Shown: positions 33,549 to 41,807 of the stretch, in pieces
Numbering within the stretch: the first letter of the stretch is position 1
Layout: the number at the start of each line of letters is the position of its first letter
Program-made: the position numbers and the translations under genes
The notes under the pieces: model-generated
Seen by the model: only the letters and a program-made list of their open reading frames with translations
What the model was told of the DNA's origin: nothing
Databases searched by the model: none
Assembly (NCBI GenBank): GCA_017427065.1
Contig: JAFRTL010000016.1
Span: 248,001 to 312,000 of the forward strand
Length of the DNA stretch: 64,000 bases
Direction: 5' to 3'
Origin: Bacteroidaceae bacterium
GTDB taxonomy: Bacteria > Bacteroidota > Bacteroidia > Bacteroidales > Bacteroidaceae

Positions 33549-33674
33549 TGGTTTAGGGTTTAGAGCTTAGAGCTTCGCTCCTAAAGAATTAAAAATAAAA
33601 AGTCCCGAGCCGTATGGCCCGGGATTCTTTTTTCGGTTAGTTTCAGACTCTAAACTCTAAACCCTAAACTCTAA
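33549..33674. repeat. TTTAGRG arms around the terminator between convergent genes
   Basis: TTTAGGG/TTTAGAG/CTTAGAG units at 33551-33575 and complementary CTCTAAA/CCCTAAA units at 33647-33674 enclose the terminator hairpin; the whole 125 bases can fold as a nested structure. Confidence 0.8.
33603..33632. terminator. Terminator of the zinc metallopeptidase gene
   Basis: TCCCGAGCC (33603-33611) pairs with GGCCCGGGA (33616-33624) with one mismatch, followed by a run of T with one C. It may act in one direction mainly (+). Confidence 0.75.
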
Positions 33675-33676
33675 AC

Positions 33677-34084
33677 TTAATAAGTCATTACAGGAGGCAG
33701 AGCCTTAGCCTGGTCGATCATCTTCCTCACTTCCTTCAATACAGGAACACGACGAGTGAGGTGTTTCTCCTCATTGGTCTCTTCCAACTTCTTCTGCAAG
33801 TTTTCTGGAACACGGTGTGAAAGTTCTTTTACGGTGTCAACACCAGCTGCTTCCAGCAACTCTGAGAACTGAGGACCAATGCCCTTGATACGGAACAAAT
33901 CTGCATGGTTTGTCCATGTCAGGATAAGATCATAACTGATGCCAGTTTCCTCTGCCAAAGCCTTGCGACCAGCAGGAGCAGCGCATCTTTCCAATAACTC
34001 ACCAGGTGTGGTGATACCTGCAGCGATCAGCTTCTCTGAGTACACTGGACCGATGCCTTCGATGTCAATAATTTTGTATGCCAT
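33677..34084 (-). CDS. DUF4332 protein (helix-hairpin-helix type)
   Basis: A 135-residue protein with two helix-hairpin-helix units: IDIEGIGPVYSEKLIAAGI near 6-24 and FRIKGIGPQFSELLEAAGV near 63-81. DUF4332 proteins carry such nucleic-acid or protein binding motifs; no function is known. It has its own promoter and ends in the repeat-framed terminator region. Confidence 0.82.
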   Translation of the reverse strand: MAYKIIDIEGIGPVYSEKLIAAGITTPGELLERCAAPAGRKALAEETGISYDLILTWTNHADLFRIKGIGPQFSELLEAAGVDTVKELSHRVPENLQKKLEETNEEKHLTRRVPVLKEVRKMIDQAKALPPVMTY

Positions 34085-34121
34085 GGCTATAAAAAAATAA
34101 GGTTATTTATATATTTTGTTT

Positions 34122-34152
34122 CAAAAATAGTATATCTAAAATTAAAAACAAA
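34122..34152 (-). promoter_or_regulatory. Promoter of the DUF4332 gene
   Basis: On the - strand TTTG (34149-34152), 19 bases, TATTTTTG (34122-34129); the ATG is 37 bases downstream. Confidence 0.68.
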
Positions 34153-34162
34153 ATTTTTTTGA

Positions 34163-35344
34163 TTAAATATTCATTTTTTTGTAAATAGCCTCTGCTAATT
34201 GCTGTAAGGCTTTGTTTAAAACGGACTTAGGACAACCGACATTCAGACGCAGGAAACCTGCACCTTCCTTCCCAAACATAGTACCATCATTAAGCGCCAG
34301 ATGGGCCTCTTCCAAGACGACACGTGTCAGCATCTCCTGACTCCATCCTAGTTTTCGGAAGTCAAGGAAGATGAGGTAGGAGGCTTGCGGACGAACCATG
34401 GTCACCATGGGGAGATGTTCTTTCAAGAATGTTTCTGTGAAGTCGATGTTCTCTTGAATGTAAGCCTTGAGCTGGAGTAGCCATTCTTCTCCTTCACTAT
34501 AAGCAGCAGCACAAGTGGTATAGGAGAAGACATTGCCCATTTCCAGTTCGCTGGCTTCCATGTAGGTATGGAACTGTTCCCACATCGCAGGGTTCTGAAT
34601 GATGCAGATGGAGGTTGAAATACCTGGCATATTGAATGTTTTGCTAGGTGCCATGAAGGTGATGGTGTGCTCACGGGTCCAAAAATTGACTGAAGCAAAT
34701 GGAATGTGCTTATACGGTGGAAGAGTGAGGTCGCCATGGATTTCGTCCGACAATACCAGTACCTTGTTTCGCTCACAGATGTCGGCGATGTGTAAGAGTT
34801 CCTCACGTGTCCATACACGACCACCAGGATTGTGAGGATTGCAGAGGATAAGCACCTTACAATCTTTTATATCACGCTCCAATTGCTCGAAGTCCACATG
34901 AATCTCATCCTGCTCGTCGATAATCAACGGAGAATAGACCACTTTGCGGCGATTCTTCTCGGTCACCAGAAAGAACGGATGATAGACAGGAGGCATCACC
35001 AGCACACGGTCACCAACTTCTGTGAAACATTGCAAGGCGAAAGCCAATCCACGTACGATGCCGGGCATGTGCATCATCTCCCAGGCATTCACCTCCCAAT
35101 TATGATGCTTCTGCTGCCAGCAGATGAAGGCGTAGTACCATTTATCGCTTGGAATGGTGTATCCCATCACGCCACGATCCAGCCGTTCCTTGATGGCATT
35201 TATCACACAGGGAGGTGTGCGGAAATCCATATCGGCTACCCACATGGAAAGTAAGTCCTCGCGACCGAAAAACTCTTTCAGTCCATCCCATTTCACAGAA
35301 TCTGTACCTCGTCTGTCCAGGACTTCATCGAAATCGTATATCAT
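34163..35344 (-). CDS. PLP-dependent aminotransferase, MalY/PatB cystathionine beta-lyase type
   Basis: A 393-residue fold-type I PLP enzyme. K235 in APSKTFN is the Schiff-base lysine, D200 in LSDEIHGDL binds the pyridine ring, and CNPHNPGGRVW near 168-178 is the family signature. MalY/PatB-type enzymes cleave cystathionine or other cysteine conjugates, releasing thiols. The start codon and N-terminus (YDFDEVLDRRGTDSVKWD) fit the family exactly. Only 78 bases separate it from the downstream DUF4332 gene, which however has its own promoter. Confidence 0.9.
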   Translation of the reverse strand: MIYDFDEVLDRRGTDSVKWDGLKEFFGREDLLSMWVADMDFRTPPCVINAIKERLDRGVMGYTIPSDKWYYAFICWQQKHHNWEVNAWEMMHMPGIVRGLAFALQCFTEVGDRVLVMPPVYHPFFLVTEKNRRKVVYSPLIIDEQDEIHVDFEQLERDIKDCKVLILCNPHNPGGRVWTREELLHIADICERNKVLVLSDEIHGDLTLPPYKHIPFASVNFWTREHTITFMAPSKTFNMPGISTSICIIQNPAMWEQFHTYMEASELEMGNVFSYTTCAAAYSEGEEWLLQLKAYIQENIDFTETFLKEHLPMVTMVRPQASYLIFLDFRKLGWSQEMLTRVVLEEAHLALNDGTMFGKEGAGFLRLNVGCPKSVLNKALQQLAEAIYKKMNI

Positions 35345-35439
35345 ACTATTGTTTAAGGTTAAAGTTAACTTATGCCACTTCTGAGAGTGGGGAGAATTAA
35401 TTAATCGTACGAAGATAGTAATTATTCACAGAAAAAGCG

Positions 35440-35447
35440 TAAATTTG
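35440..35447 (+). promoter_or_regulatory. Putative -7 box of the CDP-alcohol operon
   Basis: TAAATTTG (TAnnTTTG), 22 bases before the ATG of the nucleotidyltransferase gene. The -33 region shows no clean TTTG. Confidence 0.5.
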
Positions 35448-35469
35448 TGCGTTTTAATTTGGATATACT

Positions 35470-36180
35470 ATGAAATTTGGTCTTATAGCCGCCGGATTGG
35501 GTTCTCGTCTGGTATCTGAAGGTGTGGAAGCCCCCAAACCTTTGGTAAAGGTAGGGGGAGAGCCTTTGTTGGGCAGACTTCTACGTATCTTCCTCGACAA
35601 TGGGGCGGAAAGCATTTCGCTGATTACCAATGAGGAGATGACGGAAGTACACGAGTTCCTTAAAGCTCAGGAATTGCCGGTTCCTCTGAATATTGTCATC
35701 AAATCTACGCCCAGTTCTTTCCATAGTTTCTACGAATTGAAACCCTATCTGGAAGGCAGTAAGTTCTGTTTGACAACTGTGGATCCTATCTTTCGTGAGC
35801 AGGAGTTTGCCGACTATATTCGGGCCTTTGCTACGAATACAACGGACGATGCGCTGATGGGTGTAACCAGCTATATCGATGACGAGAAGCCCCTTTACGT
35901 GAAGGTAGAGGAGCCCAGCATGCGCATCACGGGATATGCGAATCAGGCCTATGAGGGCTGTAAGTACGTCTCTGGAGGCATTTATTGCATGAACGAGCGG
36001 GCTTTGGCACTCCTTCCAGAAGCGATGGAGAAGGGTGTGAGTAGGATGCGAGGATTCCAGCAGTATCTGGTGGATGCCGGATTGGCTGTGCGGGCTTTCA
36101 ATTTCAGTAAGGTGATAGACATCGACCATGCGGAGGATATCCGTAAGGCGGAAGCATTTATGAAGGATACAAAGAGATGA
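35470..36180 (+). CDS. Sugar- or polyol-phosphate nucleotidyltransferase
   Basis: A 236-residue NTP transferase. GLIAAGLGSRL at 4-14 is the nucleotide-binding loop, APKPLVKVGGEPLL at about 23-36 the second signature, and TTVDPIF near 98-104 the metal-binding acid. The closest functional analogues by layout are inositol-1-phosphate or choline-phosphate cytidylyltransferases of the NTP_transf_3 type, which make a CDP-alcohol. That reading is supported by a CDP-alcohol phosphotransferase two genes downstream. First gene of a six-gene run with 4-base overlaps or very short gaps. The substrate and the nucleotide (CTP is expected) are inferred. Confidence 0.82.
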   Translation: MKFGLIAAGLGSRLVSEGVEAPKPLVKVGGEPLLGRLLRIFLDNGAESISLITNEEMTEVHEFLKAQELPVPLNIVIKSTPSSFHSFYELKPYLEGSKFCLTTVDPIFREQEFADYIRAFATNTTDDALMGVTSYIDDEKPLYVKVEEPSMRITGYANQAYEGCKYVSGGIYCMNERALALLPEAMEKGVSRMRGFQQYLVDAGLAVRAFNFSKVIDIDHAEDIRKAEAFMKDTKR

Positions 36181-37022
36181 ACGATAAACGGACATTTGCT
36201 GCCGTGCAGCGACATACACTTTATTCTCCGAATCATATCGGGAATGATGCTGCCATTTTCAATGCGGTGGCAGAGCGTTTGAAGCATGCCGGACATGAGG
36301 TACATTTTTATACTGAGCAGGAATTTCTCACTCGGGAGTTGACAGAGCATTATATCTTCAACATGATTCGCAGCAAGGAAGCGGTGAAGCGTCTGCAGCG
36401 TTACGAAGAAGACGGATGTATGGCCGTGAACTCAGGGTTTGGGATAGAGAATTGTACACGTGAAAAAATGACACGCTTGTTGCTCGATGCAGGGGTTCCT
36501 CATCCACGTAGTCTTTTTTTGCTAGTTAGCGAAAAAAATTTTCATAACTTACCAATGCCTTGTTGGGTAAAAAGGGCCGACTTCCATGCCATCCATAAAG
36601 AGGACGTGAGTTATGTGCGCAATGAGGAAGAATTTCGAAGCTTATTGTCGGAATATGCTTTAAGAGAAATCAGTCGGGTAGTGGTAAACGAGCACTTGGA
36701 GGGCGACCTTATCAAGTTCTATGGTGTGAATGGCACGGACTTTTTCTATTGGTTCTATCCGTTTGAGATGAAGCATTCCAAATTCGGTTTGGAGAAGATC
36801 AACGGGGAGCCTACGGGCATCTCTTTTAATGTGGAGACACTGCAAAAGATCTGCAACCAGGCGGCCTCTGTGCTGAAGGTCGATGTGTATGGAGGCGATG
36901 CCATCGTGGCAGCAGACGGCAGTATGCGCATCATTGATTTTAATGATTGGCCAAGTTTTGCACCTTGTCGAGAGGAAGCAGCAGATGCCATCAGTGAACT
37001 AATCTTGAAGAAAGCTGTATAA
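36177..37022 (+). CDS. ATP-grasp fold protein
   Basis: A 281-residue protein with the layout of an ATP-grasp ligase or kinase: an N-terminal Rossmann-like part (FNAVAERLKHAGHEVHFYT), a central domain with PCWVKRADFHAIHKEDV near 122-138, VVNEHLEGDLIKFYGV near 164-179, and the metal-binding IDFNDWPSF near 257-265. It starts within the stop of the nucleotidyltransferase gene (ATGA). An ATP-grasp enzyme would add an amino acid, acid or phosphate to another molecule; which one is not visible. The neighbour set suggests modification of the activated alcohol or its precursor. Confidence 0.72.
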   Translation: MNDKRTFAAVQRHTLYSPNHIGNDAAIFNAVAERLKHAGHEVHFYTEQEFLTRELTEHYIFNMIRSKEAVKRLQRYEEDGCMAVNSGFGIENCTREKMTRLLLDAGVPHPRSLFLLVSEKNFHNLPMPCWVKRADFHAIHKEDVSYVRNEEEFRSLLSEYALREISRVVVNEHLEGDLIKFYGVNGTDFFYWFYPFEMKHSKFGLEKINGEPTGISFNVETLQKICNQAASVLKVDVYGGDAIVAADGSMRIIDFNDWPSFAPCREEAADAISELILKKAV

Positions 37023-37026
37023 AGAT

Positions 37027-37935
37027 ATGGAACAGAAGGACATTAACATACAGGCCTCGCTAAAATCAGCGGATACCGAAGAGTGGATCGACTTGGTCTT
37101 CTATCGGCCGTTGGGCTATCGTTGGGCGTTGTTTTTCAATAAGTTGGGTGTGACTCCCAATGCCATTACCATCGCTTCCATCTTTTTAGGAGTGGCAGCT
37201 GGCATCCTGTTTTATTTCGACAACCTTTGGGTGAATGTCATTGGTATGTTGCTGTTGGTTTGGGCCAATCAGTACGACAGTGCCGACGGACAGTTGGCTC
37301 GTCTCACCGGACAGAAATCGGAATTGGGTCGTATCCTCGATGGCATGTCGGGCGATTGTTGGTTCATCGCCATCTACTTTGCCATCGTGTGCAGGCTTTA
37401 TCCCACATGGGGCTTCTGGATTGTCCTCTTGGCTGCAGCGGCAGGATTCTGTCACAGTAAGCAGGCAGCCATGGCCGATTATTACCGCAATATCCATCTG
37501 TTCTTTTTGAAAGGAAAGCAGGGAAGTGAGCATGACCGCTCGGATCAACAGGAGGAACTCTATCGTCAGCTTTCTTGGAAGCACGATTTCATCCGTAAAC
37601 TCTTCCAATGGTTCTATAAGGATTATTGCAGAAAACAAGAGCAGCTCTCACCAAAGTTCCAACGTTTCTTCGACAAGTATTTGGAAGTTTATGGTGGTGC
37701 AGAAGCCCCACAGGAACTGCGTGATAAGTTTCGTGTAGGGAGTCTGCCGTTGATGAAATACACGAACATCTTGTCGTTCAACACCCGTGTGATTGCGCTG
37801 TTTATCTCGCTGTTCATACGGATGCCTTGGTTGTATTTCGTGTTTGAACTCACCGTACTGAATGCACTCTTGGTCTATATGATTTATAAGCATGAAAAGC
37901 ATTGCGAGCGAATGCTGGGAGAAATTGACAATTGA
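37027..37935 (+). CDS. CDP-alcohol phosphotransferase family membrane enzyme
   Basis: A 302-residue membrane protein with about six helices. The CDP-alcohol motif is at 84-110: D84-xx-D87-G88-xx-A91-R92-x8-G101-xxx-D105, then D110. In the canonical motif the last, catalytic Asp comes four residues after the third; here that position (109) is Gly and Asp is one place later. The enzyme would move a phospho-alcohol from a CDP-alcohol to an acceptor alcohol or lipid. A large charged insertion (about 155-215) sits between helices. The C-terminus EIDN and TGA stop are read from ATTGACA heptamers. Confidence 0.85.
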   Translation: MEQKDINIQASLKSADTEEWIDLVFYRPLGYRWALFFNKLGVTPNAITIASIFLGVAAGILFYFDNLWVNVIGMLLLVWANQYDSADGQLARLTGQKSELGRILDGMSGDCWFIAIYFAIVCRLYPTWGFWIVLLAAAAGFCHSKQAAMADYYRNIHLFFLKGKQGSEHDRSDQQEELYRQLSWKHDFIRKLFQWFYKDYCRKQEQLSPKFQRFFDKYLEVYGGAEAPQELRDKFRVGSLPLMKYTNILSFNTRVIALFISLFIRMPWLYFVFELTVLNALLVYMIYKHEKHCERMLGEIDN

Positions 37936-37954
37936 CAATTGACAATTCACAATT
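37922..37954. repeat. ATTGACA heptamer array
   Basis: ATTGACA, ATTGACA, ATTGACA, ATTCACA, ATT in tandem, overlapping the stop of the CDP-alcohol gene and ending one base before the next ATG. Confidence 0.85.
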
Positions 37955-37955
37955 A

Positions 37956-39662
37956 ATGAAGAGTAAGTATCGTAACATATTTTTGGCGTTTGGCGTGGTG
38001 GCAGTGGTCATCATGCTGCTAACTATGAATATGAGTTACGAGGAGCTTTGGAGTAATCTGAAGCGTGCAGGGTATTATCTGCCACTAATTATCTTATTAT
38101 GGTTGGTGGTGTATGTCATTAATACCTGTTCTTGGTACGTTATCTTACATAGTTCTGGACGCGTAACTATCCCATTCTGGCGACTCTATAAGTATTCCGT
38201 TTCTGGATTTGCACTCAACTATGTCACGCCCGTCGGACTGATGGGTGGGGAGCCTTACCGTATCATGGAACTGACACCCTATGTGGGTGTAGAGCGAGCG
38301 ACCTCCTCGGTGATTCTCTATGTGATGATGCACATTTTCAGTCACTTCTGCTTCTGGATGAGTTCGGTACTGATCTACGTGTTCTTCTATCCTGTTAATT
38401 GGAGTATGGGCATCTTGATGGGATTTATTACACTCTTCTGTCTGACGTTAGGAACGCTCTTTATCAAAGGTTACCGACATGGTATGGCAGTGGCGTGTAT
38501 GAATCTGGCCAGTAAGATTCCCTTCCTGAAGAAATATGCCCTTGCTTTTGCGGAGAAGAACCGGGCGAAGTTGGAGAACATCGACAAGCAGATTGCCTTG
38601 GTTCATAAGCAGGACAAGCGTTCGTTCTATGGATCGCTGTTCTTGGAATACCTGGCACGTGTGGTGAGTTGCGGAGAAGTCTGGCTCATTCTTAATGTGT
38701 TGACTACCAATGTGAGTTTCGTGGACTGTATTCTGATTCTGGCATTCTCTTCTCTGATGGCCAATCTGCTGTTCTTCATGCCGATGCAACTTGGTGGTCG
38801 TGAAGGCGGGTTTGCCTTGGCAGTGAACGGTATTTCCGTGGCAGGAGCCTACGGTGTTTATGCGGCTTTGATTACCCGTATACGTGAGATGGTATGGATT
38901 ATCATCGGCTTGGCACTGATGAAGATAGGAAACAAAAACGTGAAAGATATGGTGAGTGATATTAAGGTGAAGGCGTTGGCCTTCGATTTCGGGGGTACGC
39001 TGGATTCTCCGTTCTTACATTGGGCGCAGGTCTATATTAAGATTTATAATGAAAAGTTGGGTATTCCACTTACTCGAGAGACTTTTTGGGACTCCTATGT
39101 CTTTGCCGAGCGTGAGATGGAGCGTCTGAATCCGGTGAAAGCAACGGATACCCTGCGCGATGTGCAGAACTATAAAACCCGCTTCCAGTTCGACGACCTT
39201 ATCCGTCGTGGAGTGGTGGAAGATACGGAGTACAACCGCACCACTTTGCCTGCTGAGGCTGCCCGATTGGTGACGGAGTTCTCAACTGATTATGTCAGAC
39301 AAGCAAAGCCAGTTTTAGAGAAGCTGAAAGATAAATATACCCTCTTTGTGGTATCCAACTATTATGGAAATCTGAAGTCGGTCTTGCAGAGCATGGGTGT
39401 GGCAGACCTTTTCCATTCCATCACCGACTCAACGATAGCTGGTATGAGAAAACCTGATCCTGCGCTTTGGAAGTTGGCCATCGAGCAAGAAGGTTTCCAA
39501 CCGGAAGAAGTCATCGTGGTGGGAGATTCACAAAGGAATGATGTCAATCCTGCTCTTTCGTTGGGATGTCATGTCATCAAATGTTGTCCTGACGAAACGG
39601 CTGTAGTTCCTGGTATTACGTGTATCATGCAACTTAGTGAACTGGAAGTCTTGCTGTTATAA
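37956..39662 (+). CDS. UPF0104/LPG-synthase-like flippase fused to a HAD phosphatase
   Basis: A 568-residue fusion. Residues 1 to about 325 are a membrane domain of eight or so helices of the UPF0104/LPG_synthase_TM type, with MGGEPYR near 100 and the MPMQLGGREGGFAL signature near 282-295. Residues 335-568 are a HAD hydrolase: FDFGGTLDS (motif I, where the second Asp of the usual DxD is Gly), VVSNYYGN (II), RKPDP (III lysine) and VGDSQRND (IV). The fusion joins a possible lipid flippase with a phosphatase, which fits a pathway that makes a phosphorylated lipid headgroup, moves it and removes phosphate. Start 37956 follows the repeat array. Confidence 0.85.
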   Translation: MKSKYRNIFLAFGVVAVVIMLLTMNMSYEELWSNLKRAGYYLPLIILLWLVVYVINTCSWYVILHSSGRVTIPFWRLYKYSVSGFALNYVTPVGLMGGEPYRIMELTPYVGVERATSSVILYVMMHIFSHFCFWMSSVLIYVFFYPVNWSMGILMGFITLFCLTLGTLFIKGYRHGMAVACMNLASKIPFLKKYALAFAEKNRAKLENIDKQIALVHKQDKRSFYGSLFLEYLARVVSCGEVWLILNVLTTNVSFVDCILILAFSSLMANLLFFMPMQLGGREGGFALAVNGISVAGAYGVYAALITRIREMVWIIIGLALMKIGNKNVKDMVSDIKVKALAFDFGGTLDSPFLHWAQVYIKIYNEKLGIPLTRETFWDSYVFAEREMERLNPVKATDTLRDVQNYKTRFQFDDLIRRGVVEDTEYNRTTLPAEAARLVTEFSTDYVRQAKPVLEKLKDKYTLFVVSNYYGNLKSVLQSMGVADLFHSITDSTIAGMRKPDPALWKLAIEQEGFQPEEVIVVGDSQRNDVNPALSLGCHVIKCCPDETAVVPGITCIMQLSELEVLLL

Positions 39663-39671
39663 TGTTAGCTT

Positions 39672-40982
39672 ATGAAACTGAGAAGTAGTGTACTGATTGC
39701 TTTGTTGGGAGTGGCATTTATTGTCGCTCTGCAATGCTTGTGGCTGTACAATACTTACCAGTTGCTGAAAGACGACTTGGAGAAAGAACTGACCGACCTG
39801 GTGGAGGAATCGTTGCTGAAAGAGCGCGATTTGCGTTTGGATATCTTTTATGCTGATTCTACCTCCACAGCATTGGAGTTCGATGGAAGGGCTGATGAAC
39901 TGACGAGATTCAACGAGGCCTTAAATGAAGAAGGAATTCCAGTTTCCTTAGTGCAGGTGGATTCTATTGCCAAGGAGATGCTGCTTGAGCGTGATATCAC
40001 CAACGACATCACCATCGACTTGGTGGAAGCGGCCACAGGAAGGGTGATGGCCACGAGCAATCCTCGTTTTACGTTGCATTTTGGTGGATTTGTAGCTTCG
40101 CAAGCGGTGGCAGTGAACTATGAGCGTACGCATGGTATCCGTATGTTGGTGGACAATCCATATACCATTATCTTTGGACGGATGATTGCGCTCATCTTAG
40201 CATCGTTGGTATTGCTGACGCTTATCATTTGGAGTATTCTCCAACAGATACATTTTATCCGCAAGCAGGACAAGATTGCTACCTTGCGCCAGGATTTCAC
40301 CTATGCAATGGTACATGATATGAAGACTCCGTTAAGCAGCATCATTATGAGTCTGCGGAGCCTACGGAGTGGGAAATTGGAGGGAAAGGAAGCCCTGAAG
40401 GATAAGTATATGGGAATTGCCGAGGATGAGGCTTCGCAGCTTTTGGCACTGACCAATAAGATTCTGACACTTTCCCGTTTGGAGAATCACCGGTTGGAAT
40501 TACATATAGATAAGGTGGAACTGCGGCCGTTGGTGGACGATCTGATTCAACGTTTTACGGTGAAAGCAGGGAAGGATGTGTCATTCGATACGGAGTTGAA
40601 AATGCCTTCCGTCATGGCTGATCCCCAATATCTGAGTGAAGCTCTTAGTAATCTCATCGATAATGCCATCAAGTATTCTGGGGAGAAGGTTCGGATAGAG
40701 ATCGCTTCGCATGAGACCTTCGGGCATGTGATTGTCAGTGTGAAAGACGATGGACTGGGTATCTCTCCTGAAGATTTAAAAGTGATCTTCGAGAAGTTTG
40801 AACGCGGAGAAGCCACTCAGCGCAGCAAGATAGGAGGAGCCTCAGGCTTCGGACTGGGACTGAACCTTGTCAGTCGGATACTCGAAGCCCATGGTGGTAA
40901 GGTGGATGTGGACAGTGTGAAAGGGGAATACAGTAAATTCTCTCTTTGGTTTCCCAAGGAGGCTAAGACAGAAGAGGTATGA
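39672..40982 (+). CDS. Sensor histidine kinase
   Basis: A 436-residue membrane kinase with two helices (about 7-25 and 172-192) that frame a periplasmic sensor domain of about 145 residues, then HisKA with H215 in VHDMKTPLSS, and the ATPase domain with NLIDNAIKYS (N box), DDGLGIS (G1) and GFGLGLNLV (G2). It lies nine bases after the flippase-HAD gene and overlaps its regulator by four bases, so the pair probably controls or senses the product of this operon. Layout is like RprX of Bacteroides. Confidence 0.9.
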   Translation: MKLRSSVLIALLGVAFIVALQCLWLYNTYQLLKDDLEKELTDLVEESLLKERDLRLDIFYADSTSTALEFDGRADELTRFNEALNEEGIPVSLVQVDSIAKEMLLERDITNDITIDLVEAATGRVMATSNPRFTLHFGGFVASQAVAVNYERTHGIRMLVDNPYTIIFGRMIALILASLVLLTLIIWSILQQIHFIRKQDKIATLRQDFTYAMVHDMKTPLSSIIMSLRSLRSGKLEGKEALKDKYMGIAEDEASQLLALTNKILTLSRLENHRLELHIDKVELRPLVDDLIQRFTVKAGKDVSFDTELKMPSVMADPQYLSEALSNLIDNAIKYSGEKVRIEIASHETFGHVIVSVKDDGLGISPEDLKVIFEKFERGEATQRSKIGGASGFGLGLNLVSRILEAHGGKVDVDSVKGEYSKFSLWFPKEAKTEEV

Positions 40983-41680
40983 ACAACATTAAATTGCTTT
41001 TGGTAGAGGATGATGCCAACCTGAGCTATATCATCAGCAGTAGCTTACAGGAGTTGATAGGAGGTTATGATATAGTGACTGCTACCAATGGGGCTGAGGG
41101 GCTGAAGGCCTGGAAGGACTATCATCCCGATGTCATTATTGCAGATATTGACATGCCTGTAATGAATGGTTTCGAGATGGTGGAGAAAATCCGTGAGACC
41201 GACGGAGACACATTGATCTTTTTTACTTCGGCACTGACTTCGCCCGAGGATGTGAGCCATGGTTATCGTCTGGGTGTAAACAACTACTTGAAGAAACCGT
41301 TCGTCCCCGAGGAACTGGATGCCAGTATCAAGGCTCTTCTGAAACTCCAAAGAGGAGAGCGGGCAAATAATGAGACGGGACAGTTGCACATAGGAAGCTT
41401 TATCTTTGATTCCCGCACTTGCGCATTGACTTCTACGGATGGGAAGGAAGAACATCTCACGGAAACAGAAGGAAAACTCCTGCGCCTGTTGGCAGAGAAT
41501 CTGGGAGAGATGGTGAGTCGTGATGCCATCATGTACCGCATCTGGGGAAATACCGACTACTATGTCTCCCGTAGCTTGGATGTGTTTGTAAGGAAACTTC
41601 GGATGCGCCTTTCTGCTGATAAACGGGTAGAATTGACTACTGTCAGGGGACAAGGACTGAAACTAGAAGTTAAAAATTGA
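40979..41680 (+). CDS. OmpR-family response regulator
   Basis: A 233-residue regulator: receiver domain with D11-D12, phosphoacceptor D56 in ADIDMP, and Lys near 106 in KKPF; C-terminal winged helix (about 135-230) with the SRSLDVFVRKLRMRL recognition helix. Partner of the kinase just upstream. The last residues and the TGA stop (VKN) run into ATTGAGA heptamers. Confidence 0.92.
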   Translation: MNNIKLLLVEDDANLSYIISSSLQELIGGYDIVTATNGAEGLKAWKDYHPDVIIADIDMPVMNGFEMVEKIRETDGDTLIFFTSALTSPEDVSHGYRLGVNNYLKKPFVPEELDASIKALLKLQRGERANNETGQLHIGSFIFDSRTCALTSTDGKEEHLTETEGKLLRLLAENLGEMVSRDAIMYRIWGNTDYYVSRSLDVFVRKLRMRLSADKRVELTTVRGQGLKLEVKN

Positions 41681-41784
41681 GAATTGAGGATTGAAAATTG
41701 AGAATTACTTTCCAAATGATTATACCATGCGCAACCAAATGTTTAATCCTCAATTCTCAATTCTCAATTCTCAATCTTCAATAG
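41677..41784. repeat. Heptamer hairpin after the two-component operon
   Basis: ATTGAGA/ATTGAGG units (41677-41705), a 45-base core without the CCATCCGGATGG palindrome, and CCTCAAT/TCTCAAT units (41748-41783). Confidence 0.83.
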
Positions 41785-41807
41785 ATATAAATACTAAACA
41801 AAATATC

